This document shows, one piece after another, positions 50,796 to 57,080 of a stretch of 57,080 nt of DNA. The stretch comes from CAZJFH01 sp964545205 (lineage in GTDB: Bacteria > Pseudomonadota > Alphaproteobacteria > Rhodospirillales > Magnetospirillaceae), in NCBI GenBank assembly GCA_964545205.1, contig CAZJFH010000026.1:1-57080 (forward strand), read 5' to 3'. Numbering within the stretch: the first letter of the stretch is position 1; the number at the start of each line of letters is the position of its first letter. The position numbers and the translations under genes were made by a program. The notes below the pieces were generated by a model. That model saw only the letters and a program-made list of their open reading frames with translations, had not been told where the DNA came from and searched no databases.

Positions 50796-51296
50796 ATGAC
50801 GCGGAAGCTTGCGAACAGGGCGGCCATCGCGGCCGCAGCCATCGGTTTGGCCCTCGGCGCCAACAGCGCCGCCGCCGCCGAGAAGGACATCGTCGACACG
50901 GCGGTACAGGCCGGGCAGTTCAAGACCCTCGCCACCGCCCTGACTGCGGCGGGGCTCGTCGAGACGCTGAAGGGACCGGGCGCCTTCACCGTGTTCGCGC
51001 CCACCGACGCGGCCTTCGCCAAGTTGCCCCCCGGCACCCTCGAAGACCTGCTGAAACCGGAGAACAAGGAGAAGCTGGTCGGAATTCTGACCTATCACGT
51101 CGTGCCCGGCCGGGTCTCGTCGGCGGAGGTGGGCAAGCTCGACGAAGCAAAGACCGTCAACGGCGAGAACATCATCATCAGCGCCACCGCGAACGGGGTG
51201 ATGGTCAACGACGCCTGGGTGACGGCCGCCGATGTCGGCGCCTCGAACGGCGTCATCCACGTCATCGACAAGGTGATCCTGCCGCCCAGCGGCTGA
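50796..51296 (+). CDS. Secreted fasciclin (FAS1) domain protein
   Basis: A 166-residue protein with a signal peptide (RAAIAAAAIGLALGANSAAA) and one FAS1 domain: KDIVDTAVQAGQFKTLATAL, GPGAFTVFAPTDAAFAKLPP, LVGILTYHVVPGRVSSAEVG and GVIHVIDKVILPP. FAS1 domains mediate adhesion or matrix contacts. RBS GGAGAGCAGGAACC before the ATG at 50796. The DUF378 gene follows after 25 bases. Confidence 0.92.
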   Translation: MTRKLANRAAIAAAAIGLALGANSAAAAEKDIVDTAVQAGQFKTLATALTAAGLVETLKGPGAFTVFAPTDAAFAKLPPGTLEDLLKPENKEKLVGILTYHVVPGRVSSAEVGKLDEAKTVNGENIIISATANGVMVNDAWVTAADVGASNGVIHVIDKVILPPSG

Positions 51297-51321
51297 TCAA
51301 CGACATCGAATGGAGCAAACC

Positions 51322-51543
51322 ATGAAGCCAGTCAATCTGATCACGCTCGCCCTGGTCGTCGTGGGCGGGCTCAACTGGGGCCTGGTCGGGCTGTTCGACT
51401 TCGACCTGGTCGCCGCGCTGTTCGGCGCCGGCTCGGCGCTGTCGCGCATCGTCTACGTCCTGGTCGGTCTGTCGGCCGCTTGGCAGATCGTGCCGCTGTT
51501 CTCGTCGGTCAGCACCGGCGAGGTCTCGGCGCAAAGCCGATGA
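51322..51543 (+). CDS. DUF378 family small membrane protein
   Basis: A 73-residue protein with two helices: VNLITLALVVVGGLNWGLVG and LSRIVYVLVGLSAAWQIVPL, around LFDFDLVAALFGAGSALSRI. The GGLNWGLVGLFDFDLVAALF block is the DUF378 signature. Function unknown. TGGAGCAAACC stands before the ATG. Confidence 0.87.
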   Translation: MKPVNLITLALVVVGGLNWGLVGLFDFDLVAALFGAGSALSRIVYVLVGLSAAWQIVPLFSSVSTGEVSAQSR

Positions 51544-51549
51544 CAGGCC

Positions 51550-51583
51550 GGGGAAGGGGTCCCGCCGGCGGGACCTCTTCCCC
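51550..51583. terminator. Strong hairpin between convergent genes, probable terminator
   Basis: A 16-base stem with one mismatch (GGGGAAGGGGTCCCGC against GCGGGACCTCTTCCCC) and a 2-base centre, in the 45-base gap between the DUF378 gene (+) and the M20 peptidase gene (-). There is no T run on either side, so it is either Rho-assisted or a bidirectional stop structure. Confidence 0.6.
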
Positions 51584-51588
51584 GCTCC

Positions 51589-52722
51589 TTACCCGCCCCA
51601 GCCGCGCAGCAGGTCGCGATAGATCGCCACCGCGTCGTGGATCTTGGCGAGTTCGCACCATTCGTCGGTCTTGTGCGCCATCGACGGCTCGCCGGGGCCG
51701 AGGATCACCGCCGGCGGCGCGCCGTAGGCGGGCACCAGGTAGCCGGCATCGGTGAAGAAGCTCGCCGCCGCCGGTTCCGGCCGAACGCCGGTGACGCGGG
51801 CGACGGCATCGAACACCCGGCGCACCCAGGCGTTGTCGGGATCGGACCACACGGCTTCGACGTCGACGGTGGGTTCGAGGCGGACCTCGGGGCCGAGATG
51901 GGCGCGCAAGGCGTCGAGCAGGTCGGCGTGGCTCATGCCGGCGACGGTGCGCAGGTCGACGCCGATCTCGCAGGCGTCGGGCACGCTGTTGACGTTGAGG
52001 CCGCCGCGGATGGTGCCGACGTTGAGCGTCGGCGCGCCCATCACCGGATGGCGCGCCGCGGCGCCGAACTCGAAGGCGGCGAGGCGCAGCACGGCATGGG
52101 CGGCGGCATGGACCGCGTTGACGCCCTGCTCGGGCATCGAGCCGTGGGCGGTCACCCCCCTGGTCGCCGCCTTGAACCACAGCACGCCCTTGTGGCCGAG
52201 GAACGGCCGGTTGGCCGACGGCTCGCCGACGACGATGGCGCCGGCCTCGCCGAGCAGGTCGGGATGGCCCGCCAGCGCCGCCACGCCCTCGCAGCCGGTC
52301 TCCTCGCCGGCGGTGTAGACCAGCACCACGCCGGCGCCAGACCTCAAACGTTCGACCTCGGCGAGGGCGGCCACCGTCATCGCGGCGATCCCCGACTTCA
52401 TGTCGCTCGACCCGCGCCCCCACAGCCGGCCGCCCTGCACCGTGCCGGCCAAGGGCTCGACGCTCCAGCCGGCGGCGCCCAGCGGCACGACGTCGAGATG
52501 GCCGGTCAGGCACAGCGGCTTGCCGCCGCCGCCGCCGAGCCGCGCGACCAGGCTGGAGCGGCCCGGCGCCAGCTCGTGATAGGCGACGTCGAAGCCGGCG
52601 GCATCGAGCAGGTCGCCCAGGAAGATGGCGCAGGGCGCCTCGCCGCCGGGCGGGTTGACGGTGTCGAACTGGATCAGCCGGCTGGCAAGGGCGACGACGT
52701 CGAGAGTGGCGTCGGAGGTCAT
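51589..52722 (-). CDS. M20 family metallopeptidase (ArgE/DapE-type)
   Basis: A 377-residue zinc amidohydrolase. Metal and catalytic residues: LCLTGHLDVVPLGAAGWSVE, LWGRGSSDMKSGIAAMTVAA and VLVYTAGEETGCEGVAALAG, with a dimerisation lid in the middle (TAHGSMPEQGVNAVHAAAHA) and a late His in SMAHKTDEWCELAKIHDAVA. It is like acetylornithine deacetylase and succinyl-diaminopimelate desuccinylase; the exact substrate is uncertain, so no symbol is given. The ATG at 52722 has GGAGCCTTGG in front. Confidence 0.9.
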   Translation of the reverse strand: MTSDATLDVVALASRLIQFDTVNPPGGEAPCAIFLGDLLDAAGFDVAYHELAPGRSSLVARLGGGGGKPLCLTGHLDVVPLGAAGWSVEPLAGTVQGGRLWGRGSSDMKSGIAAMTVAALAEVERLRSGAGVVLVYTAGEETGCEGVAALAGHPDLLGEAGAIVVGEPSANRPFLGHKGVLWFKAATRGVTAHGSMPEQGVNAVHAAAHAVLRLAAFEFGAAARHPVMGAPTLNVGTIRGGLNVNSVPDACEIGVDLRTVAGMSHADLLDALRAHLGPEVRLEPTVDVEAVWSDPDNAWVRRVFDAVARVTGVRPEPAAASFFTDAGYLVPAYGAPPAVILGPGEPSMAHKTDEWCELAKIHDAVAIYRDLLRGWGG

Positions 52723-52827
52723 CCAAGGCTCCATCGGGATCGGATTCGAACAGGGTATGCGCCTTCATGTGCCGCGGCAACGCACCCATCTCGGAAGGCA
52801 GACGGTCCCATGCGAAGGAGGCAGCCC

Positions 52828-53940
52828 ATGGCCAAATCCGCCCGCCCGGGCAAGGTCCGCTACGCCGTCGTCGGAGTCGGCTGGATATCGCAGCAGGCCT
52901 TCCTGCCGGCGGTCGCGCACACCGGCAATTCCGAGCTCGCGGCCCTGGTCACCGGCGACCGCGAGAAGGCGCAGGTGCTGGGCGCCAAGTACGGCGCCAG
53001 GCACACCTGCGGCTACGACGGCTACGACGCGCTGCTGCGCTCGGGCGAGATCGACGCGGTCTACATCGCCACGCCCAACACGATGCACCGCGACTACGCG
53101 GTGCGCGCGCTCGACGCCGGCATCCACGTGCTGTGCGAAAAGCCGATGGCGCCCTCGGAGGAGGACTGCCAGGCGATGATCGACGCCTCGGTCAACAGCG
53201 GCGCCAAGCTGATGATCGCCTATCGGCTGCATTTCGAGCCGGCGACCCTGAAGGCGCTGGAGATCGTCCGCGCCGGCCGCCTGGGCGAGGTGCGCGCCTT
53301 CAGCTCGGTCTTCGCCCAGCAGGTGGCGCCGGCCAACCACCGCGCCCATTCCGAATACTGGGCCGGGCCGCTGGCCGACATGGGGCCCTACCCGATCAAC
53401 ATGGCGCGCCAGGTGTTCCAGGCCGAACCGGTCGAGGCGATGGCCTTCGCCTGTTCGCCCGGCGAGCCGCTGCACGGGGTGCCGAAGACGGTCGCCTCGA
53501 TCCTGCGCTTCCCCGGCGACCGGCTGGCGCAGTTCACCATCAGCTACTGCGCCGAGCCGATCGACCAGTACCGCATCATCGGCAGCAAGGGCCATCTCGA
53601 GGCCGATCCCGCCTACGACTTCTATTCCGGCCTGCATCTGCGGCTGGCGGCCGGCGAGGACGGCGCCGACATGCCGTTCGCGCACACCGACCAGTTCGGC
53701 GGCGAGCTGATGTACTTCTCGGACTGCATCCTGGGCGACCGCGCCGTCGAGCCCGACGGCGAGGAGGGCCTGGCCGACGTGCGGGTGATCCGGGCGCTGC
53801 AGGAATCGCTCAAGGCCGGGCGGCCGCAACGCATCGCGCCGCTGCACCGCCGGCGCTGGCCGGATCCCGCGCAGTGCACCGACCTGCCGCCGGTGCTGGA
53901 GGACAAGCTGATCAACGCGGCGCCGCCCGGCGGTTCTTGA
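52828..53940 (+). CDS. Gfo/Idh/MocA family oxidoreductase
   Basis: A 370-residue NAD(P)-dependent oxidoreductase. Rossmann start VRYAVVGVGWISQQAFLPAV; IDAVYIATPNTMHRDYAVRA; the family's EKP motif in GIHVLCEKPMAPSEEDCQAM; C-terminal domain with LADMGPYPINMARQVFQAEP and RIIGSKGHLEADPAYDF. It resembles glucose-fructose oxidoreductase and scyllo-inositol dehydrogenase-type proteins; substrate not assignable. The ATG at 52828 follows GAAGGAGGCAGCCC. Confidence 0.9.
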   Translation: MAKSARPGKVRYAVVGVGWISQQAFLPAVAHTGNSELAALVTGDREKAQVLGAKYGARHTCGYDGYDALLRSGEIDAVYIATPNTMHRDYAVRALDAGIHVLCEKPMAPSEEDCQAMIDASVNSGAKLMIAYRLHFEPATLKALEIVRAGRLGEVRAFSSVFAQQVAPANHRAHSEYWAGPLADMGPYPINMARQVFQAEPVEAMAFACSPGEPLHGVPKTVASILRFPGDRLAQFTISYCAEPIDQYRIIGSKGHLEADPAYDFYSGLHLRLAAGEDGADMPFAHTDQFGGELMYFSDCILGDRAVEPDGEEGLADVRVIRALQESLKAGRPQRIAPLHRRRWPDPAQCTDLPPVLEDKLINAAPPGGS

Positions 53941-53991
53941 GCCTCGCCTGGCGTGCGGCTAGCCTGGGCGCGAACCAACGGGAGGGCGTCC

Positions 53992-55590
53992 ATGTATCCG
54001 CATCTGCGCGACGAGCTGCGCTGGTCCGTGCCCGAGGTGCTGGCCCATCAGGCCGGCGCGCGCGGCGACAAGGTTTTCGTCACCATGGCCGAGGACGGCG
54101 CGGCGCTGACCTATGCCGAGGCCTGGGAACAGTCCGGCAAGCTCGCCGGCTTCGTCGCCGCGCAGGGCGTCGCGCCCGGCGACACGGTCGCGGTGCTGCT
54201 GCCGAACGGCCTCGACTTCGTGCGGGTCTGGCTGGGGCTGGCGCGCCTGGGTGCCGTGATGGTGGCGCTCAACACCGAGCTGAAGGGCGCCTTTCTCGAA
54301 CACCAGCTCGAGAACGCCCAGGCGCGGCTGGCGATCGTCGCCCCCGACATGCTGGAGCGGCTGCACGAGATCGCGCCGCGGCTGAACCACCTCGAAGCGG
54401 TGGTCTGCGCCGGGCCCGGCGCCGCGCCGGCGGGCTTGCGCTTCCGCCGCCTGGACCTGGCCGACTGGCGCGCCGCCGATCCCTGGGACGGCCCGATGCC
54501 GCGCGCCGCCGACACCGCCTGCATCATGTACACCTCAGGCACCACCGGCCCGTCGAAGGGCGTGCTGATGCCCAACGGCCATTGCTTCATGTTCGGCCTC
54601 GGGACCATCGACAATCTCGGCCTGGGCGAGGACGACACCTTCTACGTCGTCCTGCCGCTGTTCCACGCCAACGGCCTCTACATGCAGCTCTTCGCGACGA
54701 TGATCGCCGGCGCCTCGGCGGTGCTCAGGGGGCGGTTCTCGGCCTCGGCCTGGCTCGACGACATCCGCCGGCACGGCTGCACGATCACCAACTCGCTGGG
54801 CGCGGTGACCGCCTTCGTGGTGGCGCAGCCGCCGCGGCCCGACGACGGCGAGCACAGCCTGCGGGTGATCGGCGCCGCGCCCAACCCGGCGCCGCTCGAC
54901 AAGGTGCTGCGCGAGCGCTTCCGCGTGCCCGAAGTGGTGTCGATGTACGGCATGACCGAGGTCAACATCCCGCTCTACGGCCGCCTCGGCGAACCGGCGC
55001 CGGGCTCGTGCGGCAAGGTCTATTCGCGCTATTTCGAGGTCGAGATCCGAGATCCCGACACCGACGCGCCGGTGCCGCGCGGCCATGTCGGCGAGATCAT
55101 GGTGCGGCCGAAGGCGGCGTTCGGCTTCATGACCGGCTACCATCGCATGCCCGACAAGACCGTCGAGACGTGGCGCAACCTGTGGTTCCACACCGGCGAC
55201 GCCGCGATCATGCACGAGGACGGCTCGGTCAGCTTCGTCGACCGCATCAAGGACTGCATCCGCCGCCGCGGCGAGAACGTCTCGTCGTTCGAGGTCGAGG
55301 CGGCGATGGCCCGCATGCCGGGCGTCAAGGAGGTCGCCGCCTTCGCCGTGAAGTCCGAGATCGAGGGCGCCGAGGAGGAGATCATGCTGGCCGTGGTGCC
55401 CGAGGACGGCGCGTCCCTCCGCCCCGACGCGATCGCCGCCCATGCCGCCAAGGAACTGCCGCGCTACGCCCAGCCGCGCTTCATCGACATCGTCGAGGCG
55501 TTGCCCAAGACCCCGACCGCCAAGATCCAGAAGGCCAGCCTGCGCCGGGCCGGCGTGCGGCCGGGGACGTGGGACCGGCTGAAGGGGTGA
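53992..55590 (+). CDS. AMP-dependent acyl-CoA synthetase/ligase
   Basis: A 532-residue ANL-superfamily adenylate-forming ligase that should activate a carboxylic acid via acyl-AMP to acyl-CoA. P-loop TACIMYTSGTTGPSKGVLMP; VVLPLFHANGLYMQLFATMI; EVVSMYGMTEVNIPLYG; WFHTGDAAIMHEDGSVSFVD; RIKDCIRRRGENVSSFEVEA; and the catalytic Lys region LPKTPTAKIQKASLRRAG. It is nearest in look to carnitine/crotonobetaine CoA-ligase types; acid specificity unknown. RBS GGGAGGGCGTCC. 51 bases after the oxidoreductase. Confidence 0.92.
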   Translation: MYPHLRDELRWSVPEVLAHQAGARGDKVFVTMAEDGAALTYAEAWEQSGKLAGFVAAQGVAPGDTVAVLLPNGLDFVRVWLGLARLGAVMVALNTELKGAFLEHQLENAQARLAIVAPDMLERLHEIAPRLNHLEAVVCAGPGAAPAGLRFRRLDLADWRAADPWDGPMPRAADTACIMYTSGTTGPSKGVLMPNGHCFMFGLGTIDNLGLGEDDTFYVVLPLFHANGLYMQLFATMIAGASAVLRGRFSASAWLDDIRRHGCTITNSLGAVTAFVVAQPPRPDDGEHSLRVIGAAPNPAPLDKVLRERFRVPEVVSMYGMTEVNIPLYGRLGEPAPGSCGKVYSRYFEVEIRDPDTDAPVPRGHVGEIMVRPKAAFGFMTGYHRMPDKTVETWRNLWFHTGDAAIMHEDGSVSFVDRIKDCIRRRGENVSSFEVEAAMARMPGVKEVAAFAVKSEIEGAEEEIMLAVVPEDGASLRPDAIAAHAAKELPRYAQPRFIDIVEALPKTPTAKIQKASLRRAGVRPGTWDRLKG

Positions 55591-55611
55591 GGCGCCCCGC
55601 CGGACAGGGCG

Positions 55612-56931
55612 TCAGTCGATGACCGTGCCCCAGAGATCGTAGTCGTCGGCCTCGTCGATCTCGACGCGGACGATGTCGCCGGGCTCGAGCTCGGTCTCGC
55701 CGTCGAGGAAGACGTTGCCGTCGATCTCGGGGGCGTCGCCCTTCGAGCGGCCGGTGGCGCCGTCCGCGTCGACCTCGTCGATGATGACCTCGATGGTCGT
55801 GCCGATCCTGGCCGCCATGCGCTCTTCCGAGATCACCCGCTGGGTCTCCATGAAGCGGTGCCAGCGCTCGTCGACCTCGTCCTCGTCGACGTGGTCGGGC
55901 AGGGCGTTGGCGGCGGCGCCGGCGACGTTCTCGTACTTGAAGCAGCCGACCCGGTCGAGCTGCGCCTCTTCCAGCCAGTCGAGCATGTATTCGAAATCGT
56001 CCTCGGTCTCGCCGGGAAAGCCGACGATGAACGACGAGCGGATGGTCAGCTCGGGGCAGATCTCGCGCCAGCGCCTGATGCGCTCCAGCACCTTGTCCTG
56101 GTTGCCGGGCCGGCGCATCGCCTTGAGCACCTTCGGGCTGGCGTGCTGGAACGGGATGTCGAGATAGGGCAGCACCTTGCCTTCGGCCATCAGCGGGATG
56201 ACGTCGTCGACATGCGGGTAGGGGTAGACGTAGTGCAGCCGCACCCAGATGCCGAGCTCGCCCAGGGCCGCGGCGAGATCGGTCATGTGGGCGCGCACTT
56301 CGCGGCCGCGCCAGGGGCTGGCGGCGTGCTTCAGGTCGACGCCGTAGGCCGAGGTGTCCTGCGAGATCACCATCAGCTCCTTGACGCCGGCCTCGGCCAG
56401 GCGCTCGGCCTCGCGCAGAACCTCCGACGCCGGCCGGCTGGCGAGATCGCCGCGCAAGCTGGGGATGATGCAGAAGCTGCAGCGGTGGTTGCAGCCCTCG
56501 GAAATCTTCAAGTAAGCGTAGTGGCGCGGCGTCAGCTTGAGCCCGGCCGCCGGCACCAGGTCGAGGAACGGATCGTGCGCCGGCGGCACCACCTGGTGCA
56601 CGGCGCCAACCACCGCCTCGTACTGGTGCGGGCCGGTGACGGCGAGCACGCCGGGATGGACCTCGCGGATGCCCTTCTCGTCGCCGCCCATGCAGCCGGT
56701 GACGATGACCTTGCCGTTCTCGGCCAGGGCCTCGCCGATGGCGTCGAGGCTTTCCTTCTTGGCCGAGTCGAGGAACCCGCAGGTGTTGACGATGACCACG
56801 TCGGCGCCGTCGTAGGAGCCCGACAGCTCGTAGCCCTCGGCCCGCAGCCGGGTCAGGATGCGCTCGGAATCGACCAGGGCCTTGGGACAGCCGAGGCTGA
56901 CGATACCGACCTTCGGGATGGGCTTGTTCAT
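55612..56931 (-). CDS. rimO: Ribosomal protein S12 methylthiotransferase RimO
   Basis: A 439-residue radical-SAM enzyme that adds a methylthio group to an Asp of ribosomal protein S12. N-terminal UPF0004 domain: KVGIVSLGCPKALVDSERIL, VVIVNTCGFLDSAKKESLDA and KVIVTGCMGG (three Fe-S cysteines). Radical SAM: YLKISEGCNHRCSFCIIPSL. Also DIPFQHASPKVLKAMRRPGN, SSFIVGFPGETEDDFEYMLD and a C-terminal TRAM domain (ELEPGDIVRVEIDEADDYDL). LGCPKALVDSE distinguishes RimO from MiaB. Convergent with the ligase. Confidence 0.96.
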   Translation of the reverse strand: MNKPIPKVGIVSLGCPKALVDSERILTRLRAEGYELSGSYDGADVVIVNTCGFLDSAKKESLDAIGEALAENGKVIVTGCMGGDEKGIREVHPGVLAVTGPHQYEAVVGAVHQVVPPAHDPFLDLVPAAGLKLTPRHYAYLKISEGCNHRCSFCIIPSLRGDLASRPASEVLREAERLAEAGVKELMVISQDTSAYGVDLKHAASPWRGREVRAHMTDLAAALGELGIWVRLHYVYPYPHVDDVIPLMAEGKVLPYLDIPFQHASPKVLKAMRRPGNQDKVLERIRRWREICPELTIRSSFIVGFPGETEDDFEYMLDWLEEAQLDRVGCFKYENVAGAAANALPDHVDEDEVDERWHRFMETQRVISEERMAARIGTTIEVIIDEVDADGATGRSKGDAPEIDGNVFLDGETELEPGDIVRVEIDEADDYDLWGTVID

Positions 56932-57010
56932 GCGGGGTCCGGGGATGAGGGAAACGCCGCGACGAAGTAGCGCGTCGGCGGCGAGGATTCAAGGACTTGG
57001 AGAAACTCAC

Positions 57011-57080
57011 TCTCCCGCTTGCGGGGGATGGCTGGGGTGGTGGCCGCGCTCCGACGTCTCGGCGCTGCCCTCACCCTCCC
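57011..57080. repeat. Palindromic intergenic element, possible REP-like repeat, cut by the window edge
   Basis: A short perfect hairpin CCCGC-TT-GCGGG (57014-57025) is followed by GGGATGGCTGGGGTGG and ends CCCTCACCCTCCC. Such CTCCCCCGCAAGCGGG words are frequent in intergenic repeats of high-GC alphaproteobacteria. Only one copy is in the window, so the repeat status is inferred. Confidence 0.35.

Overview
The window is 57 kb of very GC-rich DNA (roughly 70% G+C with strong G/C at third codon positions) from an alphaproteobacterium, most plausibly a Rhodospirillales-like lineage. This rests on gene content and order seen here: purM divergent from a DUF2066 / CDP-alcohol transferase / AI-2E permease / hdaA operon, a Phasin_2-type phasin, a GlsB-type small membrane protein, norE/norF, a seven-gene rnfABCDGEH operon, and many HDxxQPF-type histidine kinases. 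No species call is possible from the sequence alone. A run of 100 Ns shows this is a draft assembly.

Layout. 1-4.3 kb: start of purM (-), a small zinc-ribbon protein, and a tightly overlapping operon ending in the replication regulator hdaA. 4.3-7.7 kb: a Crp/Fnr regulator and a soluble chemoreceptor (-), then a YbaN-type membrane protein and a TadE-like pseudopilin (+). 7.7-17.6 kb: a Wsp-type chemosensory operon on the minus strand (cheW, cheR-TPR, cheW, mcp, cheA-REC, cheB, tandem-REC regulator), followed by a hybrid histidine kinase. The N-run falls inside its mcp gene and looks like an unmerged contig overlap, not a real gap. 17.8-28.1 kb: a one-domain response regulator, apbE, a gene of unknown function, rseC and a Cache-type histidine kinase, then the complete Rnf electron-transport operon. 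28.2-37.5 kb: an orphan FtsX-type permease and a c-di-GMP signalling island (periplasmic binding protein, PAS-GGDEF-EAL, REC-PAS-PAS, an Asp-to-Glu receiver, an EAL protein). 37.6-44.2 kb: a YkgJ protein, norE/norF with a Crp/Fnr-type palindrome in front, small Cys proteins, a tandem cold-shock protein with a long structured leader, a phasin, a Clp1-like polynucleotide kinase, a site-2 protease and small proteins. 44.2-57 kb: rpsD with a visible promoter and terminator, then mostly metabolic genes (hydroxyacid dehydrogenase, MBL hydrolase, methyltransferase, SDR, VOC, XRE-cupin, fasciclin, DUF378, M20 peptidase, Gfo/Idh/MocA, acyl-CoA ligase), ending with rimO.

How it fits together. Two signalling themes dominate. 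One is a chemosensory array resembling Wsp but whose downstream gene is a tandem receiver protein instead of a diguanylate cyclase, with a separate c-di-GMP island 14 kb further on. The other is redox: Rnf with its flavin transferase (ApbE) and RseC, bracketed by a receiver protein and a sensor kinase that may form a pair, plus norEF and a Crp/Fnr regulator whose recognition helix differs from FNR. Neither link is proven by the sequence; both are listed as findings.
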